Origin: an uncultured Gammaproteobacteria bacterium
GTDB lineage: Bacteria > Pseudomonadota > Gammaproteobacteria > Arenicellales > UBA868
Assembly (NCBI GenBank): GCA_913051905.1
Contig: CAJXBY010000157.1
Span: forward strand, 1 to 6,123
DNA: 6,123 nt
Direction: 5' to 3'
The notes below the pieces were generated by a model. That model did no database searches. It had not been told where the DNA came from and was given only the letters and a program-made list of their open reading frames with translations. Every line of letters begins with the position of its first letter. Within the stretch, counting starts at the first letter, position 1. Of this stretch, positions 1 through 6,123 are shown piece after piece. The position numbers were made by a program, and so were the translations under genes.

Positions 1-521
1 CGCACCTCCTCCTCTGCCAGCACCAGGTTCATATAGTTGACGTTCTTGATGTTCGGGCTGAGACACTCGGGTGGTATCCTCCTGATGACCGGTGTCAGCA
101 CGTCAATCCCATCTCGGAACATCGGTGCGCGGGCTCTCAAAGGCAGCGGTGTACACTCGACGATCACCGTCGCTCCGCTACCGTGCTGCGGACCCCCGAC
201 AATCGCCCGTTCGCCGCGAGTAACCCTTTGAAACACCCAGTAATCTTCACCTTCTTCGAGCAAGGGTAAATTTTTTTCCACCACGTTCTGACTGATAGTC
301 TTCATCTCCTCAGGTGGCAATCCGGGATCCATATCGACGGCTTTTAACGACCGGTACAGTCGATCGATATGATCGTCCAGTCGAAAAATTTTTCCTTCAA
401 ATGTACGGGCCGTATCGAATATGGCGTCACCCAGAACAAAACCTCGATCCCGAAAGGAGATCTTGGCCTCGCTCTCGGGCAGATACTGTCCATTCAGATA
501 CGCGATTCTTTCCTTACTCAT
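1..521 (-). CDS. Class IV (fold-type IV) PLP-dependent aminotransferase, N-terminal part
   Basis: The gene begins at an ATG at 519-521 and runs off the left edge after 173 codons; the family is usually about 290-310 residues, so roughly 60% is present. Visible family marks are the RDRGFVLGD segment (residues 24-32), a FRLDDHIDRLYRS helix (46-58) and NIKNVNYMN (157-165), in which Lys159 should be the Schiff-base lysine for pyridoxal phosphate. The family contains branched-chain aminotransferases, D-amino acid transaminases, aminodeoxychorismate lyases and (R)-amine transaminases. The specificity-linked strand reads YWVFQRVTRGER (94-105), nearer the VTRG pattern of D-amino acid or (R)-amine enzymes than the usual branched-chain pattern, but this does not settle the substrate. 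AGGAG at 532-536 lies 10 bases before the ATG. It is the last visible gene of the cluster, 99 bases after the SDR gene. The family call is sure; the substrate is unknown. Confidence 0.9.
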   Translation of the reverse strand, partial: MSKERIAYLNGQYLPESEAKISFRDRGFVLGDAIFDTARTFEGKIFRLDDHIDRLYRSLKAVDMDPGLPPEEMKTISQNVVEKNLPLLEEGEDYWVFQRVTRGERAIVGGPQHGSGATVIVECTPLPLRARAPMFRDGIDVLTPVIRRIPPECLSPNIKNVNYMNLVLAEEEV

Positions 522-620
522 CGACTGTCTTCTCCTGTCATTTTGAATCTGGACTGCTGTTGGCCCATTACGCCCACCCCGGTCCGGTTCGTACAGGCTT
601 CGGGCAAGTAACGGCTCAAT
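522..620 (-). other. Intergenic gap between SDR and aminotransferase genes
   Basis: This is the longest gap in the window, 99 bases. Read on the minus strand it holds the aminotransferase Shine-Dalgarno site (AGGAG at 532-536). A loose inverted match (602-611 against 568-575, with a 2-base bulge and a loop of about 26 bases) is too weak and has no T tract to be called a terminator. No clear promoter was seen, so read-through from the upstream genes is the simplest reading. Confidence 0.5.
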
Positions 621-1385
621 CTAAGTGGCCGTCCAGCCGCCATCCACCATCAACGCGGACCCTGTCACCAGACGCGAAGCGTCAGAAGCCAGGTAAATCA
701 CCGCACCCATCAGATCTTCAACCTGACCGAGTCGCCCGAGGGCGATCTTGGACAGGACCCAGTCTTTGAATTGGCTGTCTTCAAGCATTGGACGGGACAT
801 CGGTGTCTCAATGAACGTCGGACACAAGGTATTCACCCGGATCCCGGCATCGCCCAGTTCCCAGGCCAGCGCCTTCGTAAATCCTTCAAGGGCGTGCTTA
901 CTGGCACAGTACACTGTGCGCCCAGGTCCACCCACATGCCCCATCTGGGAAGACATGTTGATGATTGAGCCTTCGAGTCCCGCCTCAACCAAGCCACGGA
1001 CGACCGCCCGGGTAGTGAAATAGACCGACTTGACATTGAGTGACATCACCTCGTCATAGTCGTTCTCGTCGTAATCGATGCAGGGGCCGGGCCGGTTAGT
1101 ACCCGCATTGTTGACCAACACCTGAAATGGTCCCTGTTCTGCAATCATCTGCTCCGTCGCCTGCTTGTCGGTCACATCCAGGGTGATCGCGTTGGCTGAG
1201 TCGCCGCGTGCCTGAATTGCCTCCGTAACGTCCAGCACTTCGCTGCCGGTGCGGGCGATCAGACAAACCTCGGCACCGGCATCGGCCAGGGCCGCGGCCG
1301 CGGCAAGGCCGATTCCGCGACCAGCGCCCGTCACCAGGGCCTTTCGGCCATCCAGGCGGAACGATGGTGTCCGAGGTAGGTCCAT
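621..1385 (-). CDS. Classical short-chain dehydrogenase/reductase (SDR), possibly HpsO-like
   Basis: This gene encodes a 254-residue NAD(P)-dependent oxidoreductase, full length for a classical SDR. The Rossmann glycine motif TGAGRGIG is at residues 19-26, the adenine-site Asp at 70, NNAG at 92-95, and the catalytic residues are Asn117, Ser146, Tyr159 and Lys163 (YCASK). It ends in the usual GSALMVDGGW. Arg45 just after strand beta-2 hints at NADP(H), though this is not decisive. ATG at 1383-1385 is chosen as the start; a TTG two codons upstream (1391) is also in frame. Neither has a clear Shine-Dalgarno site. The gene starts 9 bases after the stop of the HpsN/HisD-like gene, so translational coupling is likely. 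An SDR beside hpsN is also found in dihydroxypropanesulfonate clusters (HpsO, a 2-dehydrogenase), which makes oxidation of a secondary alcohol on the same substrate a reasonable guess. FabG-like or sugar-alcohol activity cannot be excluded. Confidence 0.93.
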   Translation of the reverse strand: MDLPRTPSFRLDGRKALVTGAGRGIGLAAAAALADAGAEVCLIARTGSEVLDVTEAIQARGDSANAITLDVTDKQATEQMIAEQGPFQVLVNNAGTNRPGPCIDYDENDYDEVMSLNVKSVYFTTRAVVRGLVEAGLEGSIINMSSQMGHVGGPGRTVYCASKHALEGFTKALAWELGDAGIRVNTLCPTFIETPMSRPMLEDSQFKDWVLSKIALGRLGQVEDLMGAVIYLASDASRLVTGSALMVDGGWTAT

Positions 1386-1394
1386 AAACAAAGA

Positions 1395-2705
1395 TTATCG
1401 GTCTATGGCGGAATACCAGGGCACATCCCGCCCGCCGTAGCGGCGGACACGCACATTGGCCTGCTCACCATGACCGGCAAATCCTTCGATCGCACAGAGC
1501 CTTGAGCAGTATTCCCCGATCATCGTCGACGCTTCGTCTGTCAGCACGCGTTGATAGGTACAGGTCTTCATGAACTTGCCGACCCACAACCCTCCGGTAT
1601 AGCGCGCAGCACCTTTGGTCGGTAGCGTGTGATTGGTACCGATCACTTTATCACCGTAGGAAACGTTGGTCCTGGGACCCAGAAACAGCGCGCCATAGTT
1701 GGTCAAATTGTCAAGAAAATACTCCGGATCGCGGGTCATCACCTGCACGTGTTCGAATGCCAGCCTGTTGGCCTCATCTACCATCTCGTCTTTGCCGTCA
1801 CAGACAATGATCTCGCCGAAACTGGACCAGGATTCGGCAGCGACATCGGCTGTCGGCAGGATTTTCAGTTGCCGCTCGACTTCCCTTATCGTGTCCTCGG
1901 CAAGACCGGATGAATCTGTCAGCAGCACCGCCGGTGAGGTCGGTCCGTGCTCGGCTTGCCCAAGCAGATCGATCGCACAGATCTCACCATCGACCGAATC
2001 ATCCGCAATCACCAGTGTTTCTGTCGGCCCTGCAAAAAGATCAATACCCACCCGCCCATACAGCTGCCGCTTCGCCTCGGCCACATACATATTGCCCGGC
2101 CCCACCAGCATGTCGACGGCCGCAATACTCTCTGTACCCAGGGCCATCGCAGCGACGGCCTGTATGCCTCCCAAAACCAGAATCTCATCGGCACCGCCAT
2201 AATGCATGGCGGCAACAATGGCCGGATGCGGCCCACCGGCATGGGGCGGGGCTGTGGCCGTGATGTGCTTAACACCAGCCACCTTGGCCGTCACGATACT
2301 CATGTGGGCAGACGCCACCATCGGGTACTTGCCACCCGGTACATAACAGCCGATGCTGTCCACCGGGATGTTGCGGTGCCCCAGAACGACGCCCGGCAAG
2401 GTCTCGATTTCGAGATCGTTGAGGCATTCCTTTTGTTTCTCGGCAAAGTTCCGGACCTGCTCCTGGGCAAACTGGATATCCTCGACGTCCTGTTCCGGGA
2501 CCTGGTCGATCGCGGCCTCGATCTCTTCTGCCGTGAGGCGGAAAGATGGTGGGCTCCAGTCATCGAATTTCTCTGACAACTCGCGAACTGCAGCATCACC
2601 ACGCGCCTCGATGTCTGCGAGAATGGCCTCGACCGTAGCACGGACCTTCGCGTCACTCTCGGCAACCTCTGCCGCCACTTTCCCTTTCTTCAGGTACCTC
2701 GCCAT
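1395..2705 (-). CDS. HisD-family zinc-dependent alcohol dehydrogenase, HpsN-like (sulfopropanediol 3-dehydrogenase type)
   Basis: This is a full-length 436-residue member of the histidinol dehydrogenase family, which oxidises a primary alcohol in two NAD-dependent steps to a carboxylate. Expected zinc ligands are Gln250 and His253 (LLGQAEHGP), Asp352 ([14 protein letters not shown]) and His412 ([17 protein letters not shown]). The catalytic Glu318-His319 pair lies in AFEHVQV, and Glu407 matches the conserved Glu five residues before the last zinc His. PGGKYP (123-128) and [12 protein letters not shown] (202-213) are family blocks. The MARYLKK start and [10 protein letters not shown] ending resemble the paralogues annotated as sulfopropanediol 3-dehydrogenase (HpsN) rather than biosynthetic HisD, and no other his gene is nearby. 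AGGAG at 2714-2718 sits 8 bases before the chosen ATG; a GTG directly upstream (2706-2708) is an alternative adding one residue. The stop (TAA, 1395-1397) nearly abuts the SDR gene. Family and chemistry are firm; dihydroxypropanesulfonate as the substrate is only one possibility. Confidence 0.92.
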   Translation of the reverse strand: MARYLKKGKVAAEVAESDAKVRATVEAILADIEARGDAAVRELSEKFDDWSPPSFRLTAEEIEAAIDQVPEQDVEDIQFAQEQVRNFAEKQKECLNDLEIETLPGVVLGHRNIPVDSIGCYVPGGKYPMVASAHMSIVTAKVAGVKHITATAPPHAGGPHPAIVAAMHYGGADEILVLGGIQAVAAMALGTESIAAVDMLVGPGNMYVAEAKRQLYGRVGIDLFAGPTETLVIADDSVDGEICAIDLLGQAEHGPTSPAVLLTDSSGLAEDTIREVERQLKILPTADVAAESWSSFGEIIVCDGKDEMVDEANRLAFEHVQVMTRDPEYFLDNLTNYGALFLGPRTNVSYGDKVIGTNHTLPTKGAARYTGGLWVGKFMKTCTYQRVLTDEASTMIGEYCSRLCAIEGFAGHGEQANVRVRRYGGRDVPWYSAIDR

Positions 2706-2711
2706 CACCTG

Positions 2712-2718
2712 CTCTCCT
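2712..2718 (-). promoter_or_regulatory. Ribosome binding site of the HpsN/HisD-like gene
   Basis: The minus strand reads AGGAGAG here. The AGGAG core ends 8 bases before ATG (2703-2705) and 5 bases before the adjacent GTG (2706-2708), so spacing mildly favours the ATG. It lies in the 64-base gap after the acyl-CoA synthetase gene, which otherwise shows no hairpin or promoter I can support. Confidence 0.7.
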
Positions 2719-2769
2719 GTGTATCAGTACAACCCGTTTCGTCGGGCCAGTTCCGGTGACTGTAATCTG

Positions 2770-4404
2770 TCAGTCATGGCCACGCAGTTCAACACGCCGA
2801 ATCTTGCCGGCGATGTTCTTGGGCAGGGAATCACGAAATTGAATCTCGCGCGGGTATTTGTAAGGCGCAGTGGTCTCCTTAACGAAATCCTGAATCTGAA
2901 TCTTCAGCTCCTCGGAGGGTTCATACCCCTCTGCCAAAACAATGTGCGCCTGAACGATTTCACCGCGTAACTCATCGGGACTCGCCACCACCGCAGATTC
3001 AGCGACCGCCGGATGTTCCAGCAACACGCTTTCGACCTCAAAGGGACTGATCCGGTAACCGGCTGAACTGATGATGTCGTCAGAACGGCCGACAAACCAG
3101 ATATAGCCATCGCTGTCACGGGTAGCGGTATCCCCGCTGTAATACCAGCCATGCCTGAAAGATTCCCGGTTCAGAGAATCTGCATCCTCGTAATATCCGT
3201 GAAAGAGTCCCGGTGGATGCGGCTCGGTCAGTCTGACAGCAATGTGACCGATCTCATCATCATCAAGAACTGCCCCGTCGTCGTCGACGACCTGAACGTC
3301 GATGCCCGGCAACGGCTTGCCCATCGAGCCCGGCCGAATTTCCATCCCCGGCACATTGGCAACCACGTTGACCGTCTCGGTTTGTCCGTACCCATCATGC
3401 ACCGTTGTTCCAGTCGCCTCTTTCCACATCTTGATTGCCTGGGGATTTAGCGGCTCACCGGCACTCATGGAATGACGCAGAGAACTCAGGTCGTAGCCAG
3501 AGATATCCATCTGGGCAAAAAGGCGGTAAACGGTCGGCGGTGCACAGAACGTGGTCACACCCAACTCGTGGATCAAGCGAAGATGAACATCGGCATCAAA
3601 CCGGGGGTCACCATCGTAAAGCACAACGGCTGCGCCGAAAAGCCACTGGGGAAACAGCATACCCCAGGCGGCCTTGGCCCAGCCGGTGTCGGATAATGTC
3701 CAGTGTACATCGTCTTCTCCAAGGTCCATCCAGTAGCGGCCTGTGATCGCATGCGCCAGGGCATAGCCGTGATCCCGCGGCACCATTTTGGGGAAAGATG
3801 TCGTACCTGAAGTGAAATAAGCCATCATCACATCATCGCTGCGCGAACGGCACACGGCCGCAGGCTGCAGTTCGTCGCTCATGGCGGTACAGCCTTCTTC
3901 GAAATTGATCCACCCCGGTTCAGTGCCACCGACCAGGAAGAAGTGCCGCAGCGACGGACAGGTGTGCCGGATCGATTCAATCTTAACCACATGCTCAGCC
4001 GAGACCACGACCGTTGTCGCTTGCGACTTGTTGATCCGATATTCGATATCCTTCGCTGTCAGAAGATTGGTCCCCGGCATGGCGACCACCCCCGCCTTGA
4101 TGGAACCGATGATCACCTCGTACCAGGCCGGCAGGCGAGGTAGAACCACGACCGACGCATCACCCCTGGCGACCCCGTTCTCATGCAGCAGGTTTGCAAA
4201 GCGGTTGGAGGCTCTGCTGAGATCGGAGAATGAATGATGTTCTATACGCTTGGCGCTGCGGTCTACCCAGACGTAGGCCGTTTTGTCGCCATGACTTGCG
4301 CGTGCGTCGATGACGTCAAGCCCGAAATTGAAGTGCTCCGGCATCGAGATCTCAAAATTTCCCGGCACCTCCAGTTGATCCAGCAGTGGTTTCAGATCAA
4401 ACAT
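2770..4404 (-). CDS. Acyl-CoA synthetase, medium-chain ACSM/MACS-like (AMP-forming)
   Basis: This 544-residue ANL-superfamily enzyme activates a carboxylic acid to its CoA thioester through an acyl-adenylate. The order of motifs is normal: P-loop YFTSGTTSFPK (196-206), SDTGWAKAAWG (238-248), YGQTET (339-344), YSGD with ribose-binding Asp425, the hinge region GRSDDIISSAGYRI (439-452), and PKNIAGKIRR (528-537) with catalytic Lys534. The start (FNFGLDVIDA, 25-34), SDTGWAKAAW, the PGSMGKPLPGIDVQ block and TTAPYKYPRE (511-520) closely follow the medium-chain acyl-CoA synthetase (ACSM) pattern rather than acetyl-CoA synthetase or long-chain FadD. One P-loop position usually Gly is Ser203. The acid pocket cannot be read by eye, so the acid is not known; short branched, medium-chain or aromatic acids all occur in the family. 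ATG at 4402-4404 follows a G-rich site (AAGGGG, 4410-4415) 5 bases upstream, only 24 bases after the HSDL2-like SDR stop. Confidence 0.95.
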   Translation of the reverse strand: MFDLKPLLDQLEVPGNFEISMPEHFNFGLDVIDARASHGDKTAYVWVDRSAKRIEHHSFSDLSRASNRFANLLHENGVARGDASVVVLPRLPAWYEVIIGSIKAGVVAMPGTNLLTAKDIEYRINKSQATTVVVSAEHVVKIESIRHTCPSLRHFFLVGGTEPGWINFEEGCTAMSDELQPAAVCRSRSDDVMMAYFTSGTTSFPKMVPRDHGYALAHAITGRYWMDLGEDDVHWTLSDTGWAKAAWGMLFPQWLFGAAVVLYDGDPRFDADVHLRLIHELGVTTFCAPPTVYRLFAQMDISGYDLSSLRHSMSAGEPLNPQAIKMWKEATGTTVHDGYGQTETVNVVANVPGMEIRPGSMGKPLPGIDVQVVDDDGAVLDDDEIGHIAVRLTEPHPPGLFHGYYEDADSLNRESFRHGWYYSGDTATRDSDGYIWFVGRSDDIISSAGYRISPFEVESVLLEHPAVAESAVVASPDELRGEIVQAHIVLAEGYEPSEELKIQIQDFVKETTAPYKYPREIQFRDSLPKNIAGKIRRVELRGHD

Positions 4405-4428
4405 GGTCCCCCCTTAAGAGTTCCCGAT

Positions 4429-5304
4429 CTAGGCCGTCGGATTGGTAACTGCCAGAAGGGGCTCAATCTCGGGCGTACCCTCGGGAACAAAAAAGTCGCT
4501 CCACAAAGGCTTGTCGGCATCCATCCGGTAAACACTGAAATCGGTCACGCCCTCTTCAGCAAGCAAAACATCATCGATACAGAAGTTGCCTGTGAATTCG
4601 CGGGAGTTCTTGGCCAGGATGGCCGCTGCAGCGTCCGCCATGATCTGGGGTGACCGACAGTAGGCCAGCGCCGCTTCACCGGCCAGCACATTGCTGATCG
4701 CAGCCGTGGCAATAACGGAATGCGGCCACAGCGCATTGACCGCCACACCCTTATCTGCCAACTCGCCAGCCATGCCGAGCACACACTGGCTCATGCCGAA
4801 CTTGGACATGGTGTAAGCGACGTTCGGTGCGAACCACTTCTGCTGCATATCGAGCGGTGGCGAGATGTTGAGTATGTGGGGGTTCTCGGCCTGCAGGAGA
4901 TGGGGCAGACACTCCCGCGACAACATGAACGTGCCCCGGACATTGACACCGAACATCAGGTCGAAACGACGCATTTCAGTCCGGGAAGTCGGCGTGAGTG
5001 AGATGGCACTGGCATTGTTGATGCAGATATCGATTCCGCCAAAAGCCGCGGCCGCTTCAGCCACGGCGGCCTGTACTTGATCTTCGCTTCTGATATCGGT
5101 CACCAGGGGTAGCGCCCTGCCGCCGGCCTCGACGATCTCCTCAGCGGCTGTGTAGATGGTTCCGGGAAGCTTCGGGTGCGGCTCGGTCGTCTTGGCAAGG
5201 ATCGCAATACTCGCACCGTCACTCGCGAGTTTCTTTGCTATTGCGAGACCGATACCGCGGCTGGCGCCTGAAACGACCACACGTTTGTCTGCAAATGATC
5301 CCAT
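4429..5304 (-). CDS. HSDL2-type short-chain dehydrogenase/reductase
   Basis: This 291-residue SDR resembles the dehydrogenase domain of hydroxysteroid dehydrogenase-like protein 2. The nucleotide motif SGASRGIG is at 12-19 (Ser replaces the common Thr), NNAS at 96-99, and the catalytic set is Asn121, Ser148, Tyr164 and Lys168. The HILNISPPL segment (143-151), AYTMSKFGMSQCVLGMA (163-179) and VAVNALWPHSVIATAA (187-202) are the marks of this subgroup, whose Ser-Tyr spacing is longer than the classical 13. The protein ends after a short tail and lacks the C-terminal SCP2 lipid-binding domain of animal HSDL2. The true substrate of this subgroup is not well established; lipid or acyl-CoA related roles are usually suggested, which fits the flanking racemase and acyl-CoA synthetase. 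ATG at 5302-5304 has AAGGGAG at 5311-5317, 6 bases upstream. The gene lies 69 bases after the racemase stop. Confidence 0.92.
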   Translation of the reverse strand: MGSFADKRVVVSGASRGIGLAIAKKLASDGASIAILAKTTEPHPKLPGTIYTAAEEIVEAGGRALPLVTDIRSEDQVQAAVAEAAAAFGGIDICINNASAISLTPTSRTEMRRFDLMFGVNVRGTFMLSRECLPHLLQAENPHILNISPPLDMQQKWFAPNVAYTMSKFGMSQCVLGMAGELADKGVAVNALWPHSVIATAAISNVLAGEAALAYCRSPQIMADAAAAILAKNSREFTGNFCIDDVLLAEEGVTDFSVYRMDADKPLWSDFFVPEGTPEIEPLLAVTNPTA

Positions 5305-5310
5305 CTGATT

Positions 5311-5317
5311 CTCCCTT
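5311..5317 (-). promoter_or_regulatory. Ribosome binding site of the HSDL2-like SDR gene
   Basis: The minus strand reads AAGGGAG, 6 bases before ATG at 5302-5304, and fixes that start. It sits in a 69-base gap after the racemase gene with no terminator visible. Confidence 0.7.
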
Positions 5318-5373
5318 GGTTTGTTCGGCCCACTGATGAGCCTGGCGGTCTAATTTCGGGTGCTGATCGGTCG

Positions 5374-6123
5374 TCAGCTGATACCCCATTCTTCGAGAAT
5401 TTCAGCGCTGTGCTGGCCGGGGGTTGGCGGCCCACGGCTGAGCTCTGCTTCGGTCCGACTGAAGCGCGGCGCCGGTGCCGGCTGAACGACCCCGTCGCGT
5501 TCGACAAACGTTCCCCGGGCTCGATTGTGCGGGTGATCCGGTGCTTCGGACATGGCCAGAACGGGGGCGAAACAGACGTCGCTCCCTTCCATGATGTCAC
5601 ACCACTCGTCTCTGGTCTTGCTCCTGAAAATGTCGGCCAATCGTGATTTCAGATCGGGCCAGCAGGCTTTGTCCATCTGGTCTTCGAACATCGGGTCGCT
5701 GGCACCGGTTTTCTCGAGCAGCAACGCGTAGAACTGCGGCTCGATCGATCCGATCGCTACCCAACCGCCGTCAGCACATTCGAAGGTCCCATAGAAATGC
5801 GCACCACCGTCAAGCACGTTGGTTCCACGGTGATCCGTCCACATACCGCTGTCCTTGAGACTGTACATCATCGCCATCAGGTGCGCCGCACCGTCTGTCA
5901 TTGCGACGTCGACCACCTGGCCCTGCCCCGAAATACGGGCCTCATGAAGAGCACACATCAAACCAAAAGCCAGATACAGGGCCCCACCGCCAAAATCACC
6001 CACCAAGTTGAGTGGCGGTACCGGACCCTGGTTGGCATTGCCGATGGCGTGCAAGGCACCAATCAGAGCAATGTAGTTGATGTCATGCCCGGCAGCATGA
6101 GCCAGCGGACCGTCCTGGCCCCA
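5374..6123 (-). CDS. Alpha-methylacyl-CoA racemase-like protein (CaiB/BaiF family III fold), C-terminal part
   Basis: The reading frame is open to the right edge, so the N-terminal third lies outside; 249 residues are visible of a family length near 360-380. The first visible residues read [20 protein letters not shown], then [19 protein letters not shown], both typical of the racemase branch. Counting from the visible start, His13 (AGHDIN), Asp43 (VGDFGGG) and Glu128 (GSIEPQFY) have exactly the spacing of His126, Asp156 and Glu241 in the Mycobacterium tuberculosis racemase MCR. This favours an enzyme that inverts the alpha carbon of a 2-methylacyl-CoA over a CoA transferase, which would keep only the Asp. 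The tail ends in EILEEWGIS and TGA (5374-5376). It would act on CoA thioesters in the cytoplasm, a good match for the acyl-CoA synthetase two genes downstream. Substrate is inferred only; related family members act on other 2-substituted acyl-CoAs. Confidence 0.9.
   Translation of the reverse strand, partial: WGQDGPLAHAAGHDINYIALIGALHAIGNANQGPVPPLNLVGDFGGGALYLAFGLMCALHEARISGQGQVVDVAMTDGAAHLMAMMYSLKDSGMWTDHRGTNVLDGGAHFYGTFECADGGWVAIGSIEPQFYALLLEKTGASDPMFEDQMDKACWPDLKSRLADIFRSKTRDEWCDIMEGSDVCFAPVLAMSEAPDHPHNRARGTFVERDGVVQPAPAPRFSRTEAELSRGPPTPGQHSAEILEEWGIS

Noticed and set aside
271..277. Run of seven A on the coding strand inside the aminotransferase, a possible slippage site
   Set aside because: The reading frame is intact and matches the family on both sides, so there is no sign of a frameshift or programmed slippage.
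518..541. Seven-codon minus-strand mini-frame (MTGEDSR) ending in an ATGA overlap with the aminotransferase start
   Set aside because: It has no Shine-Dalgarno site of its own and is short enough to occur by chance; the bases are better explained as the aminotransferase ribosome binding site.
568..611. Possible hairpin (TTAC/GTAA plus GCCC/GGGC on the minus strand) in the gap before the aminotransferase
   Set aside because: The stem is short with a 2-base bulge and a long loop, and there is no T tract, so it is not a credible intrinsic terminator.
314..769. Plus-strand open frame of 151 codons over the aminotransferase start, the 99-base gap and the SDR end
   Set aside because: It is mostly antisense to conserved coding sequence and its translation shows no domain; the low-complexity composition suggests a shadow frame.
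1947..2576. Plus-strand open frame of 209 codons opposite the HisD-like gene
   Set aside because: It lies wholly within a conserved, full-length enzyme gene on the other strand, has no recognisable domain, and looks like a by-product of codon use in the real gene.
1395..2705. Annotation as biosynthetic histidinol dehydrogenase (hisD)
   Set aside because: The catalytic residues fit the family, but the N- and C-terminal sequences resemble the HpsN-like paralogues and none of the neighbours belongs to histidine synthesis.
2353..2970. Plus-strand open frame of 205 codons spanning the ligase/HisD-like junction
   Set aside because: It is antisense to two well-supported genes, rich in Ser and Arg with no family motif, and has no support as a protein.

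Overview
This window is part of one minus-strand catabolic gene cluster from a bacterium. It holds six genes, all transcribed right to left, with gaps of only 9 to about 99 bases. No gene on the plus strand is convincing, and no RNA gene, mobile element, repeat array or clear terminator was seen. Both ends cut through genes, so the cluster continues outside. Moderately GC-rich sequence, Shine-Dalgarno sites and the gene families suggest an aerobic heterotrophic proteobacterium, but there is no taxonomic marker and this is only an inference.

In order of transcription (right to left): (1) 5374-6123, the C-terminal two thirds of a family III CoA-transferase-fold protein with the residue triad of alpha-methylacyl-CoA racemases; (2) 4429-5304, a short-chain dehydrogenase of the HSDL2 type; (3) 2770-4404, an ACSM-like acyl-CoA synthetase; (4) 1395-2705, a zinc-dependent HisD paralogue most like sulfopropanediol 3-dehydrogenase (HpsN); (5) 621-1385, a second, classical short-chain dehydrogenase; (6) 1-521, the N-terminal 173 residues of a fold-type IV (class IV) PLP aminotransferase.

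The gene set reads as a pathway for one small organic compound. The aminotransferase could remove an amino group. The HisD-like enzyme could oxidise a primary alcohol through the aldehyde to a carboxylate, and the two SDRs could act on hydroxy or keto groups. The synthetase would form the acyl-CoA and the racemase would set the 2-methyl (or other alpha) stereocentre for further breakdown. Each family assignment is well supported by motifs; the common substrate and the order of steps are inference. The combination of an HpsN/HisD paralogue with a CoA ligase, an AMACR-type racemase and a class IV aminotransferase is not a pathway I recognise, and it is the main point of interest here.
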